From: Clostridium beijerinckii
GTDB lineage: Bacteria > Bacillota > Clostridia > Clostridiales > Clostridiaceae
Assembly (NCBI RefSeq): GCF_036699995.1
Contig: NZ_CP144906.1
Location: 5,482,501-5,546,500, forward strand
Length of the DNA stretch: 64,000 nt
Direction: 5' to 3'
Every line of letters starts with the position of its first letter. The stretch's first letter is position 1. The position numbers and the translations under genes are program-made. Below, one piece after another: positions 55,038 to 64,000 of this stretch. The notes under the pieces are model-generated. The model was not told where the DNA came from, made no database searches, and was given only the letters and a program-made list of their open reading frames with translations.

Positions 55038-56189
55038 ATGGAAGTTTACTTAGATAATTCATCAACAACTTTTCCTAAACCAAAGCAAGTTATTAATGCT
55101 ATGTGTGACTATATGCTAAATGTAGGTGGCAATGCAGGCCGTGGAAATTACAGTAATTCTCTTCAAAGTAATAGATATCTTTATGATGCAAGAGAATTAA
55201 TTTGTAACTTTTTTGGTTATGATTCCCCTAGTAATGTTATTTTTACAAACAACGTTACTACATCTTTAAACATATTAATCAAAGGCATTTTAAGGCCTGG
55301 TGATCATGTAATAACATCTTCAATGGAACATAATTCTGTTATTAGACCATTATTCTTTTGTAAGGAGAACCTTCAAATTGAATTAGATATAGTAGCTGCA
55401 AATTCTGAAGGTTTTATCAATGCCGATGATTTAAAAAAGAAAATTACTAATAAAACAAAGCTAGTTGTAATGACTCAAGCATCTAACGTCACAGGCTCAG
55501 TACAAGACCTATATAACATCGGTAAAATATGTAATGAAAACAACATTTTTTTCATTGTTGATTCTTCTCAGGGTGCCGGTGTTTTAGATATTAATATGAA
55601 AAATATAAAAGCTAATGCGATAGCTTTTACGGGACATAAAAGTTTATTGGGTCCGCAAGGAATTGGTGGATTTATATTGGACCCTAAATTTAATGACTCT
55701 TGTTCAAGTCTAATACACGGCGGTACTGGAAGTCTTTCTTATTCTTTATCACAACCAGACTTTCTACCTGATAAGTTTGAATGCGGAACTCATAATCTTC
55801 CAGGGATAGTTGGATTATCAGAATCTATTAAATATATAAACTCAGTAGGTTTAAATTCAATTTATGAACACAATAACTACTTAATAAAACATATGCTAGA
55901 AGGTTTGCTAAACATCAAAGGAATAACTGTTTATGGTGATTTATCTGGCAAAAGGCTAAGTTCATGTATTTCTATAAATCTTAATTCCCTCGATCCTTCT
56001 GAATTGGGATATTATTTAGAATGTGAAGGAATAAAGACTAGATCTGGTTTGCATTGTTCTCCATTAGCACACAAGACCATAGGTAGTTATCCATCTGGAA
56101 CTGTCAGACTAAGCATTAGTTATTTTACAACTAAGGAAGAAGTTAATTATGCGCTTACGGTTCTAAATAAAATTTCAAAAAATCTATAA
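55038..56189 (+). CDS. Class-V aminotransferase, cysteine-desulfurase-like
   Basis: 383 residues, PLP enzyme. Opens VYLDNSSTTFPKP; the Schiff-base Lys is in FTGHKSLLGPQG; the active Cys is in TRSGLHCSPLAHKTIG. This matches the small clostridial group annotated as cysteine desulfurase or selenocysteine lyase. No iscU or suf genes are nearby, so it may serve another sulfur pathway (tRNA thiolation or selenium). Reading continues from the LysE-type gene. Confidence 0.88.
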   Translation: MEVYLDNSSTTFPKPKQVINAMCDYMLNVGGNAGRGNYSNSLQSNRYLYDARELICNFFGYDSPSNVIFTNNVTTSLNILIKGILRPGDHVITSSMEHNSVIRPLFFCKENLQIELDIVAANSEGFINADDLKKKITNKTKLVVMTQASNVTGSVQDLYNIGKICNENNIFFIVDSSQGAGVLDINMKNIKANAIAFTGHKSLLGPQGIGGFILDPKFNDSCSSLIHGGTGSLSYSLSQPDFLPDKFECGTHNLPGIVGLSESIKYINSVGLNSIYEHNNYLIKHMLEGLLNIKGITVYGDLSGKRLSSCISINLNSLDPSELGYYLECEGIKTRSGLHCSPLAHKTIGSYPSGTVRLSISYFTTKEEVNYALTVLNKISKNL

Positions 56190-56308
56190 CAACAAATATT
56201 TCAAGTGCTCTTAGCACTGGCCTTAATACATACCTTTTATATTATTTTCTTGTTAGATGTGATTATTAATTTAATTTGTATTCTATTTATTATTTTTAGA
56301 CGATGAAT

Positions 56309-56352
56309 AAAACCTCTTTTTATTGGAAATAAATCTAATAAAAGGAGGTTTT
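56309..56352 (+). promoter_or_regulatory. Hairpin covering the yyaC ribosome site
   Basis: A 16-bp stem (AAAACCTCTTTTTATT at 56309 with 56337-56352) with one mismatch and a 12-nt loop. Its 3' arm contains the AGGAGG site of yyaC. It could be a translational switch or a terminator. Confidence 0.7.
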
Positions 56353-56355
56353 CTT

Positions 56356-56943
56356 ATGTGTCAAAATTTTTCTGTAAACTCATCTTCACTGGCTTCTTGT
56401 ACTAAAATCAAAGATTATTTATTGACTGAATTACAACCAATACTTTATGAAGATAGGCCAATTATATTTATTTGTATTGGAAGTGATAGATCTACTGGAG
56501 ATTCATTAGGCCCATTAGTAGGACATAAATTAAAACATTTTTCTAAGAATAATATACATATATTTGGAACACTCGAAAATCCAATACATGCAAAAAATAT
56601 AGTAAGTAAATTAAATGAGATAAATTTTAATTTTATAAATCCATATATTATAGCAATCGATTCTTGTTTAGGATCTATAAATAATATAGGTAAAGTTTTC
56701 ATACAGAAAAAGCCTCTACTTCCTGGTTTGGCTTTAAATAAGAACCTTCCTGCCGTTGGTGATATGAGCATAACTGGTATTGTAAATGTATCCGGAGGAT
56801 TTGATTTTTTAGTTTTACAAAATACTAGATTATATACTGTTATGAATCTCGCAGATTCAATTTCTAGAGGTATCTATTATTTTATTTTAAAGAGCTTAGA
56901 TAGGCCTAACACTACTAGCACTTCTGTAAATATTCAATTTTAG
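56356..56943 (+). CDS. yyaC: Spore protease YyaC
   Basis: 195 residues. FICIGSDRSTGDSLGPLVG is the hallmark of the YyaC/GPR-like spore peptidase family; the later IAIDSCLGS and GDMSITGIVNVSGG complete the pattern. In Bacillus the gene is expressed in the forespore under sigma-F or sigma-G, which would fit a spore-forming Clostridium. Start at 56356 has AGGAGG 7 bp upstream, buried in a hairpin. Confidence 0.9.
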   Translation: MCQNFSVNSSSLASCTKIKDYLLTELQPILYEDRPIIFICIGSDRSTGDSLGPLVGHKLKHFSKNNIHIFGTLENPIHAKNIVSKLNEINFNFINPYIIAIDSCLGSINNIGKVFIQKKPLLPGLALNKNLPAVGDMSITGIVNVSGGFDFLVLQNTRLYTVMNLADSISRGIYYFILKSLDRPNTTSTSVNIQF

Positions 56944-57055
56944 TAACTTTTAATTCTTAATTGCTTTAACAAAACAATTCTCATTTCTATGATTATTAAT
57001 TTATTTTAAACTTATATAGTTGCCATCAGTGTAATACTATTTTGTATTATTTTTC

Positions 57056-57089
57056 AATAAAGATTGTTTCACGTGAAACAATCTTTATT
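57056..57089. other. parS site 1 inside a 34-bp palindrome
   Basis: The exact consensus TGTTTCACGTGAAACA at 57065-57080 is centred in a perfect palindrome of 34 bp whose arms start AATAAAGATTGTTTCAC. ParB (encoded at 60 kb) should load here. The outer palindrome may also act as a terminator of yyaC. Confidence 0.92.
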
Positions 57090-57269
57090 TTCTTTGCTAA
57101 TTTTCTTTTAATAAAAACTTTCTAGCCATGCGTGGTATATTATAATTTAATAGTTTTCTGGTTTTTAACATAACTATAATTATTTACTTATAAACAAAAT
57201 AATTAATCTATGTAAGTTCTAATAAATTTTATACATTTTAACGCATAGCCTGCCTATTGTTTGTGTGAG

Positions 57270-58229
57270 AACCTTATTTATTGTTCCAATGAAATTTTAT
57301 ATAGAAGCTCGAATACTAATCTAACTTTTAAAGAATGTATTGTTTATCACTGATGATTTTACCCCTTCCTATAACCCCTCAATTAGATTTAGGCCAGGAC
57401 TATATTGAGATAAAAACATTAATTCAAGTCTATTTTTCAGTTTCTCCAAAAGCAGTTGTATCAATTTAGCATGATGAACTTTAGCATTATCAAGAATAAT
57501 AACTATCTTACCTTTTTTTTGGATATTGCGTAAGCACCTTCTTAAAAAACTCAAGGAATGCTACAGCATCATATTTTTCATGTTCTTCACAATATACATG
57601 GCCACTTTCATAATCTAGTATTCCTATTAATTTTACGCCTACCACATTTCAATAATTAGGTATACTTCCTTATTTCCCTTTTATAAACCAAGTCTTTTGA
57701 ATAGCCTGATAATCTCTTATCATTGATTAGTCTTGAAATAAGGTAATATCAATTAAGTCATCAAGGTGTGTTTTTTTAGATATTCAAAATCCTTCTTGAA
57801 AATTTCTTGTTTCTCTTTATCAGACTTTTTAAAACATATGTTGGTTTTGTACAACTCAAATTTAATCTGTGAAGTATAACTGCCATACTGCTATGTTTTA
57901 TAGTAATTCTAAAATTAACCCTGACCCGTTGACATATTAATTTTATAGTCAAGTTTTTTATTGATTCAACCCCCACTTCGTCAATCGTATTATTTGTTAT
58001 CACATAAATAAGTTCTTGTTATTGCTCAGGATTTAATTTTCTAGGGGCACCAGGTGGCTTTTTTAAGCAAGGCCCTTTAATCCATTGACTTTATATTTTT
58101 TAATATAGTCACCAACAGTATGCTCTTCTAATCCTTCCATTTCTACAATCATCTTATTAAAAAAACTTAGACGTGTTTTTAAACTACAGGATCCCGCTTA
58201 TACATTCGTACACTTTTAGATTCTGTCAT
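57270..58229 (-). pseudogene. IS630-family transposase remnant
   Basis: A decayed gene, leftward, with at least two frameshifts and several stops. Readable pieces in order are MTESKSVRMYKRDP, an HTH segment EEHTVGDYIKKY, KKPPGAPRKLNPEQ, the LSCTKPTYVL segment, ESGHVYCEEHEKYDA, IVIILDNAKVHHA (catalytic Asp), and SQYSPGLNLIEGL (catalytic Glu). This is the IS630/DDE_3 plan. The ends of the element are not found. Confidence 0.85.
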
Positions 58230-59421
58230 TGCCGTTAAGTTCTAATACTATACTGCACTCTTATTATCTTCTATGGTAATTCTATTTAGATTTATTTTAT
58301 ATAGCCTTATCAAATAATATAAATATGAGTTAAGAAGAAATGAATTTTACTAATTAGAACTTATATATAGTAATTATATTTGCCTTACAGTTTCACTTTT
58401 TCATTATGTAGTCCTATTATAAATTATTTACATATTTAAATTTTTTACTCTATGTATAATATCCACACTTATTATATTTCATCTAGCGATTCTAAACTAT
58501 ATCCAAATACATATCATAATACTATCATACATTTCAAAATATTTTAGATTACATTCAATTGATGAATTTTAATTATGTAAAATATGTTTAATCAGCATAT
58601 ACCTAAAATAACTCTTCTGTAGTATTATAATTAAATTGACCTTTTTTCTTAAAAAAGTATTCATTCAAGCTCATAAAAATAAAACATTATTTAAATTATA
58701 ATTCCAAATCGTTTTGATCTACGTTAAAACTGCTTACTAATTCATCGTTACATTTATTAGTCCTATATTCAAAAGATGAATATGAATGAGCAAAATAAAC
58801 TTTTTTCATCAGTTTTAGTCTCAATCGTTGGCAAACTAGCAAATCTAAAACTATTACCACTTGTTAATTGTAAAGACTTTACTAAGCTGAATTCCATAAA
58901 TGTACTAAATACTTTTAATCTCATCAATAACTTCAAGATATGAACCTTGGTATAAATTTTATACATAATGGCATCTCTATTCTTCCTCAAGAATTGCTAG
59001 AAGTATATATTTCATTATTGATTTCACTACATTTAATTTAAAAGGTATACTTGCAATCATATTATATAATCTAGAAACGCTTTGACTTCTATAATTTCAA
59101 GTTTTTTCACATAATAATCTAAATATTTTCATATATAATTCTTTATCTTCTTATATATAATTTTTCTTTAAAATATTGCCATGAAAACTATATGATATTT
59201 TCCATTCCGTTTACTATACTATAAATTATCAATATCCATAACATATATGCCTCTTGTAGCTCATAGTTCAAGTCAGCGAACATATTATAATTTTGCAACA
59301 GTGATTTATTTCTTCACTTATAGTCAAAAGCTTTCTGCAACCATAAGTAAAACTTGTGGCATTTTTAAATACAAAAATAGAGCACCAAATTTATTGGTGC
59401 TCACTTAACTAAACAATTTAA
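58230..59421. other. Decayed, gene-free DNA
   Basis: About 1.2 kb with no gene I can support. It is very A+T-rich, has no strong ribosome sites, and only short frames (the longest, near 58769-58990, has no recognisable domain). Together with the IS630 relic it looks like an old insertion region undergoing erosion. Confidence 0.5.
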
Positions 59422-59931
59422 CTAATTTTTATTTTCTTTATTAGCTGCTTCATTTAAAACGTATAATTCTTCCTCCGAAAGATCATATCTTGATATTCCC
59501 TTATCAATTGGTTTTGCATAAGTTGTACTTTCTTGCCTTCCATATATACCAGTTAAAATAACTCCGTCATTTCTATCATCTAGCATAGCTATCGAAAAGC
59601 TCAAGTCACTACCAACGTTCTCGAATGCCTTATATCTCATAATTGCTACTTTTTGAACACAATCCTTCATCTTAACTTCTAATCTCTTACATTCTTCTAG
59701 AGCCTTATCAGATCTTTCTTTAGCATCTTCAATACTATCTAATCTTTCCAGTAGCATTTCTTCTAAATTATTATTACTAGTACCTTTCATTAATTTTCTG
59801 TATCTGCTTTCTACTTTTCCAACTGCTTTAAATAATACCACTACTATTATAAATAATAATATAATTATTATTGCCATTCCAATTAATAAATATGGCATTA
59901 TATCATTCATTGCACTAATTAGCATATCCAA
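59422..59931 (-). CDS. DUF4446 membrane protein
   Basis: 169 residues. One N-terminal membrane helix, a coiled-coil segment (about residues 40-95), and the conserved block KVAIMRYKAFENVGSDLSFSIAMLDD, which defines DUF4446. Found next to parA/parB in many Firmicutes, function unknown. Starts 24 bp after parS site 2. Confidence 0.92.
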   Translation of the reverse strand: MDMLISAMNDIMPYLLIGMAIIIILLFIIVVVLFKAVGKVESRYRKLMKGTSNNNLEEMLLERLDSIEDAKERSDKALEECKRLEVKMKDCVQKVAIMRYKAFENVGSDLSFSIAMLDDRNDGVILTGIYGRQESTTYAKPIDKGISRYDLSEEELYVLNEAANKENKN

Positions 59932-59954
59932 TTTTATGTCATTCCTTTCATAAT

Positions 59955-59970
59955 TGTTTCACGTGAAACA
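59955..59970. other. parS site 2
   Basis: Exact TGTTTCACGTGAAACA directly next to the parB stop codon, 2.9 kb from site 1. Confidence 0.93.
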
Positions 59971-60831
59971 TTACATATTAATAATGTCTAGTATTCTTTG
60001 AAGATCTTCCTCTGAATAATATTCAATCTCTATTTTACCCTTGTTTTTCTTGTTTAAAATATTTACCTTTGTTCCAAAATAGTTCTGAAGCTGATTCTTA
60101 ATTTCTTTATAATAAGGATTTACTTCTCCTATATTTTCATTATTTTTTTCCTTTTCAATATCATCATTAATTCTTTTTATTAATCTTTCTAATTCTCTCA
60201 CGGATAATTTTTCATCAATTACCTGCTGAGCTATTTCATACTGTTTCTGCTTATCATTTATTGAAAGAAGTACTCTTCCATGTCCTTCCGTTATGATACT
60301 CTCAATTATATATTGTTGAACACGTTCATCCAGATTCATCAATCTCATTGTATTAGCAATAGCAACCCTTGATTTTCCTATTCTCTTACTTAATTCTTCT
60401 TGTGTGATTTTAAAATCATTTAACAATTTTCTATATGCTAAAGCCTCTTCTATTGGATTTAAATCTTGGCGTTGAATATTCTCTATCAATGATATTTCTA
60501 ATATATCTTTATCACTTAATTCCATTATTATTGCTGGTACTTCTTTTAAGCCAACCATTTTAGCTGCTCTCCATCTACGCTCTCCAGCAACTATAATGTA
60601 TTTATCATTTTTTAGCTCTCGTAAAATTAAAGGTTGAATAACACCATGAGCTTTGATTGACTCTGCTAATTCAGCTATCTTTTCTGAGTCAAACAATTTT
60701 CTTGGTTGGTCTTCATCACTTTTAATTTTATTTATAGGAATGAGAAAACTATTGTTTTCTTGCGCAGCATTATCTGATTCCTCCGGTATAAGTGCGCCTA
60801 ATCCTTTTCCTAAAGTGAATTTCTTTGCCAT
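59971..60831 (-). CDS. parB: ParB/Spo0J, centromere-binding protein
   Basis: 286 residues. N-terminal CTP-binding part with GERRWRAAKMVGL, the helix-turn-helix central domain (TQEELSKRIGKSRVAIANTMRL), and a C-terminal dimer domain. It binds parS, spreads along DNA, and recruits ParA and SMC. Coupled to parA: its start lies 9 bp behind the parA stop. Confidence 0.97.
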   Translation of the reverse strand: MAKKFTLGKGLGALIPEESDNAAQENNSFLIPINKIKSDEDQPRKLFDSEKIAELAESIKAHGVIQPLILRELKNDKYIIVAGERRWRAAKMVGLKEVPAIIMELSDKDILEISLIENIQRQDLNPIEEALAYRKLLNDFKITQEELSKRIGKSRVAIANTMRLMNLDERVQQYIIESIITEGHGRVLLSINDKQKQYEIAQQVIDEKLSVRELERLIKRINDDIEKEKNNENIGEVNPYYKEIKNQLQNYFGTKVNILNKKNKGKIEIEYYSEEDLQRILDIINM

Positions 60832-60839
60832 TCTATCAC

Positions 60840-61601
60840 CTACTGTCTCTCTAAAAACTCTTTAGTTAATTTTACATACGCTTCAGCGCCTTTACATTTT
60901 TCATCATACAACATTATCGGAAGTCCAAAGCTTGGCGCCTCTGCAAGCCTTACATTTCTAGATATTGTAGCTTCATATACCTTATTTTTAAAATACTTTT
61001 TTACTTCTTTCAAAACTTCATTACTAAGATTTGTCCTATAATCGAACATTGTCATTACTACGCCTTCGATTTCTAGCTTTTTATTAAGAGATTTTTTTAC
61101 TAATTGTATGGTGTTGATTAACTGACTAACTCCCTCCAATGCATAGAATTCGCATTGTATTGGTATTAGCACCGAATCTGAACATGTTAATGCATTTATT
61201 GTTAATACCCCTAAAGACGGTGGACAATCTATAAACACATAGTCATATTCTGATTCAACTTCTTTTAATTTATTCTTCATTATATTTTCTCTATCACTTC
61301 TATTTATAAGTTCCACTTCTGCGCCAGCGAGTTCCATCGTTGACGGTGATATGTACAAATTCTGGACTAAATCACTTCGTACTATAGATTCTTTCATAGT
61401 AGTATCAGAAATTAATACATCATAAATGGATAAGTCTAAATTACTTTTATCCAGTCCTAATCCACTTGTAGTATTTCCTTGAGGATCTATGTCTATAGTT
61501 AATACTCTATAACCTTCCATTGCTAAGTACGCACATAAGTTTATATTAGTAGTTGTTTTTCCAACGCCACCTTTTTGATTAAAAATGCAAATTACCTTCA
61601 T
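60840..61601 (-). CDS. parA: ParA/Soj, segregation ATPase
   Basis: 253 residues. Deviant Walker A KGGVGKTTT near residues 10-18, followed by DIDPQGNTTSGLG and the Walker B FIDCPPSLG. It moves origin DNA together with ParB and in Bacillus also regulates DnaA. First gene of parA-parB. Confidence 0.97.
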   Translation of the reverse strand: MKVICIFNQKGGVGKTTTNINLCAYLAMEGYRVLTIDIDPQGNTTSGLGLDKSNLDLSIYDVLISDTTMKESIVRSDLVQNLYISPSTMELAGAEVELINRSDRENIMKNKLKEVESEYDYVFIDCPPSLGVLTINALTCSDSVLIPIQCEFYALEGVSQLINTIQLVKKSLNKKLEIEGVVMTMFDYRTNLSNEVLKEVKKYFKNKVYEATISRNVRLAEAPSFGLPIMLYDEKCKGAEAYVKLTKEFLERQ

Positions 61602-61959
61602 AAGTACAGCCCTAAAAGAGCGTCCCCCCTTTCCATATTAATATTATATATACTTTTTTATTATAATAAAAGAATTATGTTCTAAAAAACAATAACTCTT
61701 AATAAAATATATTCTATTATAAAATATTCTTCATTAATTCTTAATTTTCTGTGTATAAATATGATTGACAATTCTATATTTCTATATTTATAAATATAAG
61801 ATTAATACATATTTGAAATAATAAATTTACATTTAAAATTTCAGTAATGTAAAACCAAAACCTAAGTTAAGACCAAAATTTTAAAATTCAACTACAACAT
61901 GTATATATAATTAAAGTTAAGGTAATACTTGGTAAAACCTTAACTTCCAATTATTCCTC
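61602..61959. other. Gap between parA and noc
   Basis: A+T-rich; holds the noc terminator at 61914-61946. No gene or other element seen. Confidence 0.5.
61914..61946 (-). terminator. Terminator of noc
   Basis: AAGTTAAGGT / ACCTTAACTT stem, 10 bp, 13-nt loop. Confidence 0.65.
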
Positions 61960-62742
61960 TTATTTTTTTGTTTTTGGTATCTTTACTACTACTTCTATAA
62001 ATTCATCATCATCTTTATATGCATATTCAGCTGGAATATCAAATTTCTGCAAAACTTGTTTTATTGTATTAACATAAAGTTTAGCCGGCAATACGCCTCT
62101 TATATTTCTTTTATTCTTATTTTTTAATTCTTCTCCAGCTAATTTAAGCAATTCTTTATTAATTAATTCTTCTGTTTTCTTAACATTTAATCCGTCTTTT
62201 ATTACTTTTTGAACAATTCTTAACTGCATTTCTTCAGTTGGAATTGTTAACAATGCTCTTGCATGTCTTTCAGTTAATTTATTCTTTAAACATAATTCTC
62301 TAACTTCACTACTTAACTTTAGCAATCTTAATTTATTAGCGATTGTTGATTGTTTCTTTCCCATCTTCTTTGCTAATTCATCTTGTGTAAAATTATGATC
62401 ACTTATTAAATTATAATACGCCTCTGCTTCTTCTATGTAATTTAAATCTTCTCTTTGAAGATTCTCAAGTAGAGCTATCTGAGCAGATTCAGAGTCAGTT
62501 ATATCTATAATATTGCAAGGAACCGTCTCTAACTCAGCTAACTTAGCTGCTCTAAGTCTTCTCTCTCCTGCTACCAATTCAAAGACCTCTCCACGCCTTC
62601 TTACAGTAATTGGTTGAATTATTCCATGTTCTCTAATTGATTGTGATAATTCTTCTATAGCTTCTTCATTAAAATATTTACGCGGTTGATAAATATTTGG
62701 AATGACTTTATTTATGTTAATACTTACTATTTCATTATTCAT
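61960..62742 (-). CDS. noc: Noc, nucleoid-occlusion protein
   Basis: 260 residues, a ParB paralogue with GERRLRAAKLAEL and TQDELAKKMGKKQSTIANKLRLL. Its position next to rsmG is that of noc in Firmicutes. It blocks septum formation over the nucleoid. I saw no copy of the Bacillus Noc-binding sequence in the window. Confidence 0.93.
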   Translation of the reverse strand: MNNEIVSININKVIPNIYQPRKYFNEEAIEELSQSIREHGIIQPITVRRRGEVFELVAGERRLRAAKLAELETVPCNIIDITDSESAQIALLENLQREDLNYIEEAEAYYNLISDHNFTQDELAKKMGKKQSTIANKLRLLKLSSEVRELCLKNKLTERHARALLTIPTEEMQLRIVQKVIKDGLNVKKTEELINKELLKLAGEELKNKNKRNIRGVLPAKLYVNTIKQVLQKFDIPAEYAYKDDDEFIEVVVKIPKTKK

Positions 62743-62879
62743 GTTCCCAACCCATCCCTTATTAAAATACTACATACATATTTTACCTTGTTATCCTTAT
62801 TTGCCTATTTAACTCCTACCTTAATATTTTATCATATACCTGCTTACATAATCAAATTTCAATTATTTATGTAATATCT

Positions 62880-63599
62880 TTATTTAATTGGATTTTTACT
62901 TATTAACCCTGCTCTTCTTGGATATCCCTTAGGAGATCTATCTATCTTTTTCACGACAACTAAATTATGTTTTAATTCTGTATCTTCAATGTTAATTTCA
63001 CAAACTTCCAATATTTTTCCACCTAAAATCTTTATTGCATTTGCGCTCTCTATAATTTCTTGATCAACTGACGGACCTTTTAGCGCAATAAAACTTCCTC
63101 CAACTTTTACATATGGTAAGCATAATTCAGATAATACACTCATATTTGCAACAGCTCTAGATGTTGCAATATCAAAATTCTCTCTTAGCTTAACATCCTT
63201 TGCTCCATCTTCAGCCCTGGAATGTATAGTTGTTACATTAGATACTCCAATTCTATTAATAACTGTGTTTAAAAAACTCACTCTTTTGTTCAATGAATCT
63301 AATAATGTAACATTCAAATCAGCTCTCATTATTGCAATAGGCAAACCTGGAAAACCAGCTCCTGTACCAACATCTATTAAGCTTCTAGCAATTTTGAATT
63401 CATCTCTTTTAAATGCTTTTATTGAATCAATAAAATGCTTTTTGATTATTTCTTCATCATCAATTATAGCTGTTAAATTAATCTTTTCATTCCATTCTTG
63501 AAGAAGTTTCATATAATCAATAAATTTTTCATACTGCTCTTTCGATAGTTGTAAACCAACATCTTCTGCTGATTTAGACATTAAATCATAAAACTTCAT
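62880..63599 (-). CDS. rsmG: RsmG, 16S rRNA m7G527 methyltransferase
   Basis: 239 residues. SAM motif [13 protein letters not shown] and the later [20 protein letters not shown] are diagnostic; it methylates G527 of 16S rRNA (E. coli numbering). Loss gives low-level streptomycin resistance. Follows mnmG by 21 bp in the usual gidA-gidB order. Confidence 0.98.
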   Translation of the reverse strand: MKFYDLMSKSAEDVGLQLSKEQYEKFIDYMKLLQEWNEKINLTAIIDDEEIIKKHFIDSIKAFKRDEFKIARSLIDVGTGAGFPGLPIAIMRADLNVTLLDSLNKRVSFLNTVINRIGVSNVTTIHSRAEDGAKDVKLRENFDIATSRAVANMSVLSELCLPYVKVGGSFIALKGPSVDQEIIESANAIKILGGKILEVCEINIEDTELKHNLVVVKKIDRSPKGYPRRAGLISKNPIK

Positions 63600-63620
63600 A
63601 ATTCCTCCAATAATAATTAA

Positions 63621-64000
63621 TTATTTATTATAATAATGTTCAAGATAAATAAGTAATACCGAAATATCTGCTGGAGACACTCCTGAAATACGTGTTGCCT
63701 GACCTATGCTTATTGGCCTAATATCACTTAACTTTTGTATTGCTTCAGTTCTTAATCCCTTAATATCACTATAATTAATATCCTTAGGTAATAACTTCTT
63801 CTCAAATTTCTTAAATTGAGCAACTTGTTCAAGCTGACTTTGGATATATCCTTCATATTTTGTTAATATATTAATTTGCTCTCCAACGTCATGAGGTAAT
63901 TCTGGTCTTTCTGAATCTATTTGTTTTAAATCAAAGTAATCTAATTCAGGCCTTTGTAGCAGTTCATAAAAAGTAATTGGCTTTCTTAATTCAGCTGAAT
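63621..64000 (-). CDS. mnmG: MnmG (GidA), C-terminal part, cut by window end
   Basis: The last about 125 codons of the tRNA uridine 5-carboxymethylaminomethyl enzyme, which works with MnmE and FAD. The ending [21 protein letters not shown] is the conserved C-terminus. The start lies beyond base 64000. Confidence 0.96.
   Translation of the reverse strand, partial: SAELRKPITFYELLQRPELDYFDLKQIDSERPELPHDVGEQINILTKYEGYIQSQLEQVAQFKKFEKKLLPKDINYSDIKGLRTEAIQKLSDIRPISIGQATRISGVSPADISVLLIYLEHYYNK

Noticed and set aside
58769..58990. 73-codon leftward frame in the decayed region
   Set aside because: No ribosome site, no domain, surrounded by stops; probably a chance frame or an unrecognisable relic.

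Overview
The window looks like one contiguous piece of a low-GC (about 30%) Firmicute chromosome, most likely a Clostridium sensu stricto species. Supporting signs are very A+T-rich spacers, strong AGGAGG-type ribosome sites, clostridial families (DUF4446, DUF3343, DUF951, LonC, YyaC, an Rrf2 regulator next to a CooS homologue) and the origin-proximal order noc / parA-parB / rsmG / mnmG at the right end. The replication origin itself probably lies a few kb beyond base 64000. I cannot name the species.

Layout. 0.3-1.7 kb: pdxT-pdxS (vitamin B6). 2-3 kb: an RNA methyltransferase. 3.4-7.9 kb: a complete branched-chain amino-acid ABC importer (livJHMGF). 7.9-8.4 kb: wreckage of an ABC exporter. 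9.1-11.2 kb: a membrane pyrophosphatase. 13.0-18.8 kb: a redox island made of an Rrf2 regulator, a divergent CooS-like protein, a flavodiiron protein and an acyl-CoA dehydrogenase/ETF-alpha/rubredoxin fusion. 19-24 kb: rlmH, an MFS exporter and a chemoreceptor. 24.1-25.9 kb: an intact IS6-like element with an 8-bp target duplication, lodged just upstream of the chemoreceptor's ribosome site. 26-35.5 kb: SEC-C protein, walJ-murA, several small clostridial genes, a serine protease and the dnaD/dnaI helicase-loading pair. 35.7-36.7 kb: eleven tRNA genes arranged as a tandemly repeated Glu-Val-Asp-Thr block. 37-45 kb: metabolic genes (purA, malic enzyme, proC, thioesterase) and a DnaA-box array. 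45-54 kb: a long leftward replication/ribosome/stress cluster (rpsF-ssb-rpsR, gdpP, rplI, lonC, dnaB). 54-57 kb: LysE-type exporter, a cysteine-desulfurase-like enzyme, yyaC. 57-59.4 kb: decayed DNA with an IS630 remnant and a parS site. 59.4-64 kb: DUF4446, parB, parA, noc, rsmG and the 3' end of mnmG, with a second parS.

The most interesting signal is the 13-19 kb island. A 17-bp palindrome of the form TATACC-N5-GGTATA recurs at the promoter of the Rrf2 gene, in front of the CooS-like gene, and twice in the promoter of the fusion/flavodiiron operon. This suggests one Fe-S-sensing repressor controlling a self-contained electron-transfer module. The CooS-like protein keeps the apparent cluster ligands but has Tyr, Val, Thr, Arg and Gln where CO dehydrogenases carry the His relay and catalytic Lys, so it may not be a CO dehydrogenase. 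The fusion protein could carry electrons from an acyl-CoA through a flavin and a rubredoxin to the flavodiiron O2/NO reductase. Other notable signals are a four-box DnaA array with 26-27 bp periodicity, two perfect parS sites, a chemoreceptor cut off from its promoter by an insertion sequence, an inactive-looking dUTPase-fold protein, and a hairpin that buries the yyaC ribosome site.
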